DNA of 54,673 nucleotides from Pseudoxanthomonas sp. (GCF_002863005.1 NZ_PKDG01000038.1:1-54673); one strand, 5' to 3'. Positions 36,855 through 48,297 are shown, counted from the stretch's first letter. The notes: generated from the sequence alone by a model not told the origin. Numbers and translations are program-made.

Positions 36855-37210
36855 AATACAAGCGCACGCGGCCGGGAGCCAATCTCCTGGTCTGGGGTTT
36901 GGTGGTGGTGGCGTATGCCGCCGCGGCGGCGACGATCGTGATCGAAACACGCGACCCCGCGTTCCGCGATCTGTCGCGGGTTGGCCACATGACCATCCAT
37001 GCGCCGGACGAGGCGCGCCGCCTCGGCGCCGCGCAGGTCGCCGCGCTGTACCGCGCGCGCAGCGGCACGCCGTTCTCGACGTTGGCGCCGGGCAGCACGA
37101 TCAGGGTGGTCTGGCCCAACGGGTCGTCGGAGGTGGTGCGGATCACCGATCCGTCCTCGCCGCTCGGTGCCGTACCGGTGCCCGGCACGCAGCAGGCACC
37201 CGAGCGGTAA
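36851..37210 (+). CDS. Unrecognised small single-pass membrane protein
   Basis: A 119-residue protein: basic start, one helix (LLVWGLVVVAYAAAAATIVI, about 12-31) and an 85-residue periplasmic part with a beta-rich stretch (GSTIRVVWPNGSSEVVRI). Translation is coupled to the previous gene through ATGA, with ggaagg 3 bp before the ATG. No family recognised. Confidence 0.65.
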   Translation: MKYKRTRPGANLLVWGLVVVAYAAAAATIVIETRDPAFRDLSRVGHMTIHAPDEARRLGAAQVAALYRARSGTPFSTLAPGSTIRVVWPNGSSEVVRITDPSSPLGAVPVPGTQQAPER

Positions 37211-37298
37211 TACACCGCGTCGCCTCGCCCGAACGTGGAAACGGCAAGGGCCGGGATGTCGCCATCCCGGCCCTTCGTGCGTCTGGCGCGGCGAATCC

Positions 37299-38666
<1,368 letters not shown>

Positions 38667-38676
38667 GGTGCCGACC

Positions 38677-39156
38677 TCAGCCGATCACGAACAGGGGCTG
38701 GTCGAATTCGATCGGCTGGCCGCTGTCGGCCAGGATCGACAGCACGGTGCCGGACACGTCGGCTTCGATGGGGTTGAACATCTTCATCGCCTCGATGATC
38801 GCCAGCGTCTCACCGGCCTTTACCGACTGGCCGACGCTGACGAAGGCAGGCTTGTCCGGCGACGGGGAGGCATAGAAGGTGCCGACCATGGGCGCGCGCA
38901 CCACGTGGCCGTCGGGCAGCGCGTTGCCGGGCTTGGCGGTGCCGCCGGTGGAGGCTTCGGTCGGCGAGCTCATCGGCATCGGTGCCGCGGGGCGCGGTTC
39001 GGCGTAGGCCACGGGCGCCGGTGCGGCGGGCGCGGCATAGCCGCCCTTGGGCGTCCGCGCCAGGCGCACTGATTCTTCCCCTTCCTTGATCTCGATTTCG
39101 GCCAGGTTCGACTCTTCCAGCAGGTCGATGAGTTTCTTGATTTTGCGGAGATCCAT
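38677..39156 (-). CDS. accB: Biotin carboxyl carrier protein AccB
   Basis: A 159-residue carrier. ATG 39156 ([16 protein letters not shown]) is chosen over the in-frame ATG at 39177, since gaggc precedes it and the conserved start follows. A flexible Ala/Pro linker (40-75) leads to the biotinyl domain with Lys125 in EAMKM. Upstream aroQ (47 bp) and downstream accC (10 bp) probably share its transcript. Confidence 0.96.
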   Translation of the reverse strand: MDLRKIKKLIDLLEESNLAEIEIKEGEESVRLARTPKGGYAAPAAPAPVAYAEPRPAAPMPMSSPTEASTGGTAKPGNALPDGHVVRAPMVGTFYASPSPDKPAFVSVGQSVKAGETLAIIEAMKMFNPIEADVSGTVLSILADSGQPIEFDQPLFVIG

Positions 39157-39203
39157 GGGAGCCTCGTGGTTGAACATCGTTCCCCGCGGGGAACAGAGGA
39201 AAG

Positions 39204-39644
39204 TCAGGCGGGCAGCCGCTGCAGGGCGGCGTCCAGCGCGTAGCGGTAACTGTCCGCACCGAACCCGCAGACCACGCCGACCGCCTTGTCGCTGAAGTAG
39301 CTGGTGTGGCGGAAGGGTTCGCGGCTGTGCGGGTTGGACAGGTGGATTTCGATGAAGGGCAGCGCTACCGCCGCCAGCGCGTCGCGGATCGCGACGGAGG
39401 TGTGGGTGAACGCGGCCGGGTTGATCAGGATGAAGGCGGTGCCGTCGGTGCGGGTGGCCTGGATGCGGTCGACCAGCGCGTGTTCCGCGTTGGACTGGAA
39501 GGTCGCGAGTTCATGCCCGGCCGCCTGCGCCTGTGCCGTCAGCGCCAGGTCGATGTCCGCCAGCGTCGTGTGGCCATAGAGCTCCGGCTCGCGCGTCCCG
39601 AGCAGATTGAGGTTGGGGCCATGCAGGACCAGCAGCTTCGCCAT
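39204..39644 (-). CDS. aroQ: Type II 3-dehydroquinate dehydratase AroQ
   Basis: A 146-residue dodecameric enzyme of the shikimate pathway. Marks: [48 protein letters not shown] and [18 protein letters not shown], holding the catalytic Tyr and His. It heads the aroQ-accB-accC group. Confidence 0.96.
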   Translation of the reverse strand: MAKLLVLHGPNLNLLGTREPELYGHTTLADIDLALTAQAQAAGHELATFQSNAEHALVDRIQATRTDGTAFILINPAAFTHTSVAIRDALAAVALPFIEIHLSNPHSREPFRHTSYFSDKAVGVVCGFGADSYRYALDAALQRLPA

Positions 39645-39852
39645 TCGGCTCTCCAGCGGAAGGCCGGCAGTCTGCGCGAACCCGGCAATGCTGTCCAGTT
39701 CGCCGAAGTTTGCCTCGTTTTAAGCGCTTGTTTGATTCCTGGCGCGATTCGTGCCGATCAGGTCGAGGCGGGGCGACAAGGCGCGCCGGCAAGGCGGGTT
39801 TTCAACTGATGGCGCACGATGACCGCCGTTTCGACGACGTAACGCGGCGTTG

Positions 39853-40446
39853 CTACTGCGCCCAGTCGCTGATCTCGCCGTGCTGGAACGGGCCGATCTT
39901 CTGTCGCTCGACCCGGCCATCCGTGCCGATCAGTACGGTATACGGCAGGACGCCCTTGGCGTTGCCCAGCCATACGCTGGCGTCGGACGGGCCCGGCGTG
40001 TCCAGCACGATGGGATAGCCGACCGGCACGCGGGACAGGAAATCCCGCACCGCTTCCGGCGAATCCAGCGCCAGGCCAATCACCTGCACGCCCTCTGCCC
40101 CCTGCGCCATCGCGAAGCGTTGCAGCTCGGGCATCTCCTCGATGCAGGGGCCGCACCAGCTGGCCCAGACATTGATCAGCAGCCGCTTGCCGCGGTAGTG
40201 GGCGGCGAGATCGACGATCTTGCCATCCAGTCCCGGCAACGCGATGGCGGGCATCGGATCGCCGATGGCCGCCGGCGTGACGCCTGGCGGCGGCGTCGGT
40301 GCCGTGGCGTTGATGGCGGCATGCAGGGCGCGCTCGCCCGGGCCGGTCCGCCACAGGGGGTTGCCGTCTAGCCAGAGGCTGGCGAGCAAACCCAGTCCGG
40401 CCGCCAGGCCGGCGACCGCCAGGATGCGCGGCGTGGTGGCCTTCAT
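39853..40446 (-). CDS. Membrane-anchored TlpA/ResA-like thiol-disulfide protein
   Basis: A 197-residue protein with an N-terminal helix (about 8-26) and a periplasmic thioredoxin-fold domain with WCGPC (Cys98, Cys101) and the cis-Pro region GVLPYTVLI. It overlaps the dsbD stop by ATGA, so it is probably kept reduced by DsbD and acts in cytochrome c maturation or in repairing periplasmic thiols. Confidence 0.88.
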   Translation of the reverse strand: MKATTPRILAVAGLAAGLGLLASLWLDGNPLWRTGPGERALHAAINATAPTPPPGVTPAAIGDPMPAIALPGLDGKIVDLAAHYRGKRLLINVWASWCGPCIEEMPELQRFAMAQGAEGVQVIGLALDSPEAVRDFLSRVPVGYPIVLDTPGPSDASVWLGNAKGVLPYTVLIGTDGRVERQKIGPFQHGEISDWAQ

Positions 40447-42737
40447 CGCGCCGCCCGTTCGAAGGCCTGGCGCACCGTGTCGTGGGTCAGCACGGTCGGC
40501 AGGACCTCGCCTTCGCCGCCGTTGCGCGGGTACATCACGTACAGCGGCACGCCGACGGCCTTGTGCTGTTCGAGGAAGGCGGTGATGGCAGGGTCCACGT
40601 TCGTCCAGTCGCCCGTCATCATCACGGCATCGTGTTCTGACAGCAGCTCACGGAACGCGTCGGTGTTCAGCACGGCCTTTTCGTTGGCCTTGCAGGTCAC
40701 GCACCAGTCGGCGGTCATGTCGACGAAGACGATGCGGCCCTCCGCACGCAGGGCGGCCAGGCGTTCCGCCGAGTAAGGCACGTGGCCGTCCGTCATCGCT
40801 GCTGCTGACGTGCTTGTAGGCAACCGGTGCACCATCACCAGAGGTACCAGCGCGGAGGTCGCCAACGCGAGTGCCAGCATGCGCTGAAGCGGTGCCGCGA
40901 AGCGCACGCGCTGGAACCACCACAGCCCGAGCGCCAGCAGCACTAGTCCGACCAGCGCCAGCCCCACCGCATCGACGCCGCGCTGCTTGCCCAGCACCCA
41001 CAGCAGCCATGCCGCGGTGAGGTACATCGGGAAGGCGAGTACCTGCTTCAGCGTCTCCATCCAAGCGCCGGGGCGCGGCAGGCGATGTGCCAGCGCCGGC
41101 ACGAAGCCGATCAGCAGGAACGGCAACGCCAATCCCAGGCCGAGTACCGCGAAGACCAGCAGTGCCAACGGCGTGGGCGCCGTGAAGGCGTACGCGAGTG
41201 CGATGCCCATGAAAGGGGCCGTGCAGGGGCTGGCCACCACCACCGCCAGCACGCCGGTAAAGAAATCGCCGACCGGACCGCGACGCGACGCAAGTCCATG
41301 GCCGGTGCCCGCCAGGCGATGCCCGACCGCGAACACGCCCGACAGGCTCAGACCCACCGCGAACATCACATAGGCCAACAGCCCGACGACCCACGGCTGC
41401 TGCAACTGGAAGCCCCACCCGAGCGCCAGGCCGGCGGCCCGCAGCGCGAGTGCCAGCGCACCGACGGCGACGAAGCTGACCAGCACGCCCACCGTGTACC
41501 AGAGCGCGCGCTGTCGCGCGTCACCACCATCGCGCCCGCTCTCGGCCAGCGACAGCGCCTTCAACGACAGGATCGGCAGCACACACGGCATCAGGTTGAG
41601 GATCAGGCCACCAGCCAGCGCCAGCGCGAGTGCGACGAGCAGCGACGTGGCGCTGCCCTGGTTGCGTGCCAGCACGTCTGCCGGAGGACGTGTCCGTTCG
41701 ACGTCGGCCGCAACGGGTGAGGTCGTCGCGCCCGCGACGGGAACCGCGACCTGCGTGCTCGCGGGTGTCGTCTCGCTCGTCGGCAGCGCTGCGACGGCGG
41801 CGGGCGCCGGCACGTCCGGCGTGGCGGCCGGCGTCACCGTGCCGGCGGGGATCGACAGCTTCACCCGTCGCGTCATCGGCGGATAGCAGATGCCGTCGGT
41901 CTGGCACCCCTGGAACGTGACGCGCAGAGTCGCCTGTGCGGCCTTTGCGTTCTCCCGCCGCAACGGCACCGGCACTTCGGCCTGGTCGAAGTAGACCGTG
42001 ACCTCGCCGAAATGCGCGTCGCGGTGCGCCTTGCCTGTCGGCCAGCGTGGCGCCTGCAGAGCGATGCCCGGCGCGCCTTCCAGCGCCATCGACGTGCGGT
42101 CGCGGTAGACGTAATAACCGCGCGCGGGGGTGAAGCGCAGCAGCAGCTCGTTGCCGTTGAAGGCGATCGCCTCGAACGCGAACGCCTGTTCCTCCGGCAG
42201 CGGCAGTGCGTCCATGCCGGCCTGCGGTTTCTGGCCGAGCAGGCCGCCGGCGAGCGCACCGGAACCCAGCGGCACGAAGGCCTCGCCGGCGGCGGGCGGC
42301 AACGCCACCGTCAGCGTGCGCGTCTGCGGCGGGTAGCAGATGCCGGCGTCGGCACAGCCCTGGTACTTGATCTTCAGCGTGACGCGGTCGGTCGACGCCG
42401 TCGGCTGGCCGGGCAGGGTGGCGAGCAGCTCGCCGCGGTAGGTTTCGACGTCGCCGAAGAACTCGTCGCGGTAGGCCTTGCCCTTCGGCAACTGCAGGGG
42501 CTGCGCGGCGAAGCCGGGATCGGCGCCCACGCTGGTGCGATGCCGGTAGAGGTAATAGCCCTCGGTGATCTTCCAGCGGATCTCGATCCTGTCGCGCGTC
42601 GGCGCGGTGGCTGTCAGCACGAACGCTTCGTCCACCGGCAGCAGGTCGTCCTGGGTAATCGCGGCGGACGCGGCCGGCGCCAGCAGCGAGGTCAGGGACA
42701 GCAGCAGGAGGGAGAGCAGGGCGCGGATCGGCGTCAT
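40443..42737 (-). CDS. dsbD: Thiol:disulfide interchange protein DsbD with duplicated alpha domain
   Basis: A 764-residue protein (E. coli DsbD is about 565) that carries electrons from cytoplasmic thioredoxin to the periplasm. A signal peptide (1-25) is followed by two successive DsbD-alpha-like domains with the active Cys pairs Cys128/Cys134 and Cys278/Cys284 (GCADAGICYPP and GCQTDGICYPP). An eight-helix beta domain has MPCVLPILSLKAL and SPCTAPFMG, and a thioredoxin-like gamma domain has Cys679/Cys682 (WCVTC). ATG 42737 gives the signal peptide. It is 4 bp from the cutA stop and overlaps the TlpA-like gene. Confidence 0.93.
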   Translation of the reverse strand: MTPIRALLSLLLLSLTSLLAPAASAAITQDDLLPVDEAFVLTATAPTRDRIEIRWKITEGYYLYRHRTSVGADPGFAAQPLQLPKGKAYRDEFFGDVETYRGELLATLPGQPTASTDRVTLKIKYQGCADAGICYPPQTRTLTVALPPAAGEAFVPLGSGALAGGLLGQKPQAGMDALPLPEEQAFAFEAIAFNGNELLLRFTPARGYYVYRDRTSMALEGAPGIALQAPRWPTGKAHRDAHFGEVTVYFDQAEVPVPLRRENAKAAQATLRVTFQGCQTDGICYPPMTRRVKLSIPAGTVTPAATPDVPAPAAVAALPTSETTPASTQVAVPVAGATTSPVAADVERTRPPADVLARNQGSATSLLVALALALAGGLILNLMPCVLPILSLKALSLAESGRDGGDARQRALWYTVGVLVSFVAVGALALALRAAGLALGWGFQLQQPWVVGLLAYVMFAVGLSLSGVFAVGHRLAGTGHGLASRRGPVGDFFTGVLAVVVASPCTAPFMGIALAYAFTAPTPLALLVFAVLGLGLALPFLLIGFVPALAHRLPRPGAWMETLKQVLAFPMYLTAAWLLWVLGKQRGVDAVGLALVGLVLLALGLWWFQRVRFAAPLQRMLALALATSALVPLVMVHRLPTSTSAAAMTDGHVPYSAERLAALRAEGRIVFVDMTADWCVTCKANEKAVLNTDAFRELLSEHDAVMMTGDWTNVDPAITAFLEQHKAVGVPLYVMYPRNGGEGEVLPTVLTHDTVRQAFERAAR

Positions 42738-42741
42738 CGGG

Positions 42742-43077
42742 TCACTCGGAGGCACGGGCGTCGGCCCGGGTTTCGGCGGCGACCCAGTCCAGGTAGGCGG
42801 GCAGGCCGGCGGCGGTTTCGACCGCCAGGATCTCCGGCAGTTCATACGGGTGGAGTTCGGCCAGGCGCGCCATCAGGGCCTCGCGGCGGTCGCCGGAGGT
42901 CTTGGCCAGCAGCTGGACCTCGGTCGCCTGTTCCACGTCGCCCTGCCAGCGGTAGGTCGAGACCACACCGGGCAACAGGCTGACGCAGGCGGCCAACCGC
43001 TCTTCCACCAGCGTCCGCGCCAGCCGCTGGGCGGTGTCGGCATCCGGGCAGGTGGAGAGGATAAGGAAGACGGGCAT
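42742..43077 (-). CDS. cutA: Divalent-cation tolerance protein CutA
   Basis: A 111-residue trimeric ferredoxin-fold protein. Marks are FLILSTCPD, LAACVSLLPGVVSTYRW, EVQLLAKTS and HPYELPEILAVE. ATG 43077. The role in copper tolerance is debated for the family. It starts the cutA-dsbD-tlpA-like run and is divergent from groES. Confidence 0.93.
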   Translation of the reverse strand: MPVFLILSTCPDADTAQRLARTLVEERLAACVSLLPGVVSTYRWQGDVEQATEVQLLAKTSGDRREALMARLAELHPYELPEILAVETAAGLPAYLDWVAAETRADARASE

Positions 43078-43139
43078 GGGCCGGCGATTATCGCAGACCG
43101 GCCCAGACGGCCCTGGCGAAAAAATTTTTCGACCCGGCC

Positions 43140-43168
43140 CTTGAAAGCGCATGGCCCCCACCCAACAT
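43140..43168 (+). promoter_or_regulatory. Sigma-32-like promoter for groESL
   Basis: CTTGAAA (43140-43146) matches the heat-shock -35 exactly. A partial -10 CCCAACAT (43161-43168; consensus CCCCATNT) follows after 14 bp. Transcription would start shortly before the CIRCE element. Confidence 0.5.
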
Positions 43169-43209
43169 CGGACGGCATCCGGCGCTGCCGGGTTTTTGTG
43201 TCCGCGTCG

Positions 43210-43236
43210 TTGGCAGTCTCTCCCTGGGACTGCTAA
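43210..43236 (+). promoter_or_regulatory. CIRCE operator (HrcA-binding) upstream of groES
   Basis: Inverted repeat TTGGCAGTC-N9-GACTGCTAA. The arms differ at one base, and the 9-bp spacing equals that of canonical CIRCE (TTAGCACTC-N9-GAGTGCTAA). It lies in the 5' leader 47 bp before the groES ATG. HrcA repression is inferred. Confidence 0.85.
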
Positions 43237-43283
43237 CATCGCCGCCCCTTTCCTAGTCCAATCAATCACTTAAGAGGATTGAC

Positions 43284-43577
43284 ATGAGCAACATCAAGCC
43301 GCTGTACGACCGCCTGGTGGTCAAGCCGATCGAAGCCGAAGAAACCTCCCTCGGCGGCATCATCATTCCCGACGCCGCGAAGGAGAAGCCCACCAAGGGT
43401 GAAGTCATCGCCGTCGGCGAAGGCAAGTTCGTCGAAGCCACCGGTGGCGTGCGCGCCCCGAAGGTCAAGGTCGGCGACAAGGTGATCTATGGCCAGTACT
43501 CCGGTTCCGCCTACAAGCAGGACGGCATCGAGTACAAGATCATCAAGGAAGACGACGTTCTCGCAATCCTCGGCTGA
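43284..43577 (+). CDS. groES: Co-chaperonin GroES
   Basis: A 97-residue heptameric lid of the GroEL chamber. Marks are [16 protein letters not shown], the mobile loop [12 protein letters not shown] and the C-terminal [11 protein letters not shown]. aagagg precedes the ATG by 6 bp. It is followed by a 131-bp spacer before groEL. Confidence 0.97.
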   Translation: MSNIKPLYDRLVVKPIEAEETSLGGIIIPDAAKEKPTKGEVIAVGEGKFVEATGGVRAPKVKVGDKVIYGQYSGSAYKQDGIEYKIIKEDDVLAILG

Positions 43578-43585
43578 GCCGAGGC

Positions 43586-43606
43586 GGGATTGGGGATTGG
43601 GGATTC
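43586..43606. repeat. Tandem 7-mer repeats in the groES-groEL spacer
   Basis: Three units of GGGATTG/GGGATTG/GGGATTC stand just after the groES stop. Related ACGAATT/ACGAATC units occur at 43681-43694 at the other end of the spacer. Such GGGATT runs are, as I recall, common in intergenic DNA of xanthomonads. Confidence 0.75.
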
Positions 43607-43627
43607 GCAGTAGCGCAGCCGCGTTGA

Positions 43628-45349
<1,722 letters not shown>

Positions 45350-45379
45350 GAAGTCCGCTTCCCGCGTCACCGTTCCACG

Positions 45380-45409
45380 AAAACCCCGCCGCGAGGCGGG
45401 GTTTTTGTT
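45380..45409 (+). terminator. Rho-independent terminator of groESL
   Basis: An 11-nt arm (45380-45390), a gcga loop and an 11-nt complementary arm (45395-45405) run into a T-rich tail ending at 45409. It also lies at the end of the convergent aminotransferase gene and may work both ways. Confidence 0.9.
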
Positions 45410-45415
45410 TGCCGG

Positions 45416-46729
45416 TCAGGACGCGAGGACGCGCACCGCACGCAAGGCTGCATCCACCTCGTCCGGCGTGTTGACGAGACTGGGTGCGAGGCGTGCGTAG
45501 GTGACGGCATAAGGACTGGTGCTGGCGATGATGCGGCGCGCGAGCAACTGCTTCACCACGTCGGTCGGTGCCACGCCTTCGATCTCGAAGGCGACCAGGC
45601 CGGCCGACAGCGCCGCAGCGCGCGGGGTGTGCATGGTCACCTTCGGCAGGCCAGCCAATCCCTGCTTGAGCTGGTCGTTCATCGCGGCGATGCGTGCGGC
45701 GACGCGCGGTCGCTGCATCTGCCTGTGCATGCGGAAGGCGGCGGCCATTGCCCATTGGTGCTCGAAGGCGTGGAAGCCGCCGGGCGTCATCCGTGCGGCA
45801 TTCGCGGGTCCAGCCGGCGGGCGATCTTCGGTCCACGCGTTGTAGCTTTCGATCTCGGTGAAATTGGGCACCAGGGGCCGCAGGCGCCCCCAGTTCGTCG
45901 CGTTCGCCCACACCAGCGCGGTGCCGCGCGGCGCGAACATCCACTTGTGCGTGCCGGCGCAGAAATAGTCCGCTCCCATCGTCCCGACGGTGTCGTCGAC
46001 TGCGCCGAGCCCGTGCACGCCATCGACGACCAGCAGGGGCGGGTCGGGAAGGCTGCGCAGCATCGTGGCGATATCGCGGATCGGCAGGCGGATGCCGGTG
46101 CTGGAGTGCACCCACGTCACGCCCACCACCTTCGTCTGCGGGCGGATGGCGGCCTTCAGGTTGCCGACGATTTCGTCGACGCTGGCATCGCGTGCCTGCT
46201 TGAAGAGCGTGGCCTTCCGCATCGTCGCATTCGCGCGCGTCGCCGCCAGCCGGATCGACTCGTGGTGCGAGTAATGGTCGTGCACCGTGGTCAAGACCTC
46301 GTCGCCGGGTTGAAGCGGCAGCCCGTGATAGACCAGCGCCAGTCCTTCGGTCGTACTGCGCGCCAGGCATACCTCGTCGCCGCGCCCGCCCAGGTACTCC
46401 GCCACTTCCGCACAGACCTGCAGCGGCAGGTTGTGGGCATCGTCTTCGAACATCGCGCGCTCCACGAACAGGAAAGGGTTGGCGTCGATGGCGCGCCGGT
46501 AGCCCTCCAGCGCGTCGCGCACCGGCGTGGGATGGCTGGCGATGAAGAACGACGCGAAATGCAGGTAGGCCGGATCCAGCGCGAACTGCGCGCGCACGGC
46601 CTCCCAGTCGGACAGGTCGGGCAGGGCCGGCGTCTGCGCGGCCAGCGCGGCCAGCGCAGGACCGGGCAGCAGCGTGGTGGCGGCGAACGCGGCGGGCGCC
46701 GCGAGCAGGTGTCGGCGGGACAGGGCCAT
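45416..46729 (-). CDS. Tat-exported class V aminotransferase-fold PLP enzyme (CefD-like)
   Basis: A 437-residue fold-type I PLP protein similar to isopenicillin N epimerase and cysteine desulfurase-like enzymes. PLP Lys262 (GTHKWMF), Asp236 (VVDGVHG) and the RSTTEGL phosphate loop are present. The N-terminus carries a twin-arginine signal (SRRHLLAAPAAFAATTLLPG, cleavage near ALA), so the folded holo-enzyme is expected in the periplasm. ATG 46729 gives this signal. It converges on groESL. Substrate unknown. Confidence 0.85.
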   Translation of the reverse strand: MALSRRHLLAAPAAFAATTLLPGPALAALAAQTPALPDLSDWEAVRAQFALDPAYLHFASFFIASHPTPVRDALEGYRRAIDANPFLFVERAMFEDDAHNLPLQVCAEVAEYLGGRGDEVCLARSTTEGLALVYHGLPLQPGDEVLTTVHDHYSHHESIRLAATRANATMRKATLFKQARDASVDEIVGNLKAAIRPQTKVVGVTWVHSSTGIRLPIRDIATMLRSLPDPPLLVVDGVHGLGAVDDTVGTMGADYFCAGTHKWMFAPRGTALVWANATNWGRLRPLVPNFTEIESYNAWTEDRPPAGPANAARMTPGGFHAFEHQWAMAAAFRMHRQMQRPRVAARIAAMNDQLKQGLAGLPKVTMHTPRAAALSAGLVAFEIEGVAPTDVVKQLLARRIIASTSPYAVTYARLAPSLVNTPDEVDAALRAVRVLAS

Positions 46730-46931
46730 GGTGCACCGGGACCGGTGGCGTCGCGGGATGCGACAACCGGGCCAACGCGATCGTGTGCCGCACTCGGCCA
46801 CCGCTGGGCGGCGCGCGTGACAAGCGTTTCACGATGTTCCCTCTGCGCATGCGGGGACGATGGACGTGCCATTCCAGGTTGCAGATGAAACATTCGCCAG
46901 TCCGCGAAAGGCATGATATCTCTACGCTCCG

Positions 46932-47009
46932 ATGAACCCGACCCGCGCCCGCTTCTGGTTTTGGTATTACCGCGAACCTACGGCGGAGACGGGGCTGCGT
47001 TCATTCTAG
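46932..47009 (+). CDS. Aromatic leader peptide of the DAHP synthase attenuator
   Basis: A 25-residue open frame, ATG 46932 to TAG 47007-47009. Residues 8-13 are FWFWYY, six consecutive codons for the three aromatic amino acids, and the last residue is Phe. No strong ribosome site is seen; a TGaTATCTC-like extended -10 at 46914-46922 suggests a very short leader. Its position ahead of a terminator hairpin and the DAHP synthase gene shows it is a sensing peptide rather than a functional protein. Confidence 0.85.
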   Translation: MNPTRARFWFWYYREPTAETGLRSF

Positions 47010-47062
47010 GTAGACACCAGAAGAATCCCCTTGAAGCCGCCAGCGAACCTGGCGGCTTTTTT
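46952..47062 (+). promoter_or_regulatory. Transcription attenuator controlling DAHP synthase
   Basis: Three competing pairings can be read. Pause hairpin: 46952-46959 (over the Phe-Trp-Phe codons) with 47016-47023, 8 perfect pairs. Antiterminator: GGCGG 46982-46986 with CCGCC 47037-47041, plus GGGG 46991-46994 with CCCC 47027-47030. Terminator: 47034-47043 with 47049-47058. A ribosome stalled on the aromatic codons leaves 46982-46994 free and favours the antiterminator; one reaching the stop codon covers it and lets the terminator form. Confidence 0.8.
47034..47062 (+). terminator. Rho-independent terminator of the attenuator
   Basis: A perfect 10-bp stem (47034-47043 and 47049-47058) with a 5-nt cgaac loop is followed by T residues to 47062. 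It sits 19 bp before the DAHP synthase ATG. Confidence 0.9.
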
Positions 47063-47081
47063 GTTGACCCGGAGAACCCCC

Positions 47082-48155
47082 ATGGCCCCCCACACCGACG
47101 ACCTGCGCATCCGCAAACTCGATGAGCTGGTGACACCCGCCGCCGTGATCGGCGAGTTGCCCTGCGACGATGCCGTCTCGCAGACCGTCTCGGATGCGCG
47201 CAGTGCGCTGCACGACATCCTGCATGGCCGCGACGACCGCCTGATCGTCGTGATCGGTCCGTGCTCCATCCACGATCCCGCTTCCGCGATGGACTACGCG
47301 CAACGGTTGAAACCCCTGCGCGATGCGCTGGCGGACGACCTGGAAATCGTCATGCGCGTGTACTTCGAAAAGCCGCGCACCACGGTCGGCTGGAAGGGGT
47401 TGATCAACGACCCTGCACTGGACGGCAGCTTCGACATCAACCGCGGCCTGCGCCTGGCGCGCCGCCTGCTGCGCGACATCAATGCGCTTGGCCTGCCGGC
47501 GGGCTGCGAGTATCTCGACACCATTTCGCCGCAATACGTCAGCGACCTGGTGGCGTGGGGCGCGATCGGCGCGCGTACCACCGAGAGCCAGGTGCACCGG
47601 GAGATGGCCAGCGGCCTGTCGTGTCCGGTCGGTTTCAAGAACGGCACCGACGGCAACGTGAAGATCGCCGTGGATGCCGTGGGGGCGGCGTCGCATCCGC
47701 ATCATTTCCTGGCGGTGACGAAGGAAGGACGTTCCGCCATCGCCGCGACGGCGGGCAATCCGGATTGCCACGTGATCCTGCGCGGCGGCAAGACGCCCAA
47801 CTACGATGCGGCCAGCATCGAAGCGGCCAGCCAGGTGTTGGCGAAAGCCGGCCTGCCGGCACGCCTGATGGTCGATGCCAGCCACGCGAACAGCGGCAAG
47901 AATCCCGACAACCAGCCCGCGGTGATCGACGACATCGCCCGCCAGATGGCGCAGGGCGAGGCGCGCATCGTCGGCGTGATGGTGGAAAGCCACCTGATCG
48001 GTGGCCGCCAGGAGCTCGTCGAACAGCAACCCCTGCGTTACGGACAGAGCATCACCGATGGTTGCCTCGGATGGGACGACTCGGTCGCCGTCCTGGAGCG
48101 GCTGGCGGCCGCAGTCCGCTTCCGCCGCGAGCACGCCGTCTCGCGCGCTGCATGA
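47082..48155 (+). CDS. aroG: 3-deoxy-7-phosphoheptulonate (DAHP) synthase, class I AroG type
   Basis: A 357-residue enzyme joining phosphoenolpyruvate and erythrose 4-phosphate, the first step to aromatic amino acids. Marks are IGPCSIHDP, RVYFEKPRTTVGWKG, GARTTESQVHRE, GFKNGTDGN and DASHANSGKN. ggaga lies 7 bp before ATG 47082. Which isozyme (Phe-, Tyr- or Trp-sensitive) is not certain from sequence. The upstream attenuator responding to Phe, Trp and Tyr codons suggests control by all three. Confidence 0.95.
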   Translation: MAPHTDDLRIRKLDELVTPAAVIGELPCDDAVSQTVSDARSALHDILHGRDDRLIVVIGPCSIHDPASAMDYAQRLKPLRDALADDLEIVMRVYFEKPRTTVGWKGLINDPALDGSFDINRGLRLARRLLRDINALGLPAGCEYLDTISPQYVSDLVAWGAIGARTTESQVHREMASGLSCPVGFKNGTDGNVKIAVDAVGAASHPHHFLAVTKEGRSAIAATAGNPDCHVILRGGKTPNYDAASIEAASQVLAKAGLPARLMVDASHANSGKNPDNQPAVIDDIARQMAQGEARIVGVMVESHLIGGRQELVEQQPLRYGQSITDGCLGWDDSVAVLERLAAAVRFRREHAVSRAA

Positions 48156-48297
48156 CAGGCCCCGGCGCGCCAAGGATCGGCGCCAGGGTGGACGGGTTGC
48201 ACGGATCCTGACGCGGGCCGCTAATATCCCCGCTGCAAGCCATTGATTAATGTGACTTTCTCACGTTTGTGGACGCAGCGCCTGAGGGAGACAGGCC

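Noticed and set aside
48251..48265. CRP/Clp-like site upstream of the GGDEF-EAL gene (TGTGA then TCACG)
   Set aside because: The half-sites are 5 bp apart and not 6, and the right arm is imperfect, so it does not fit the consensus.
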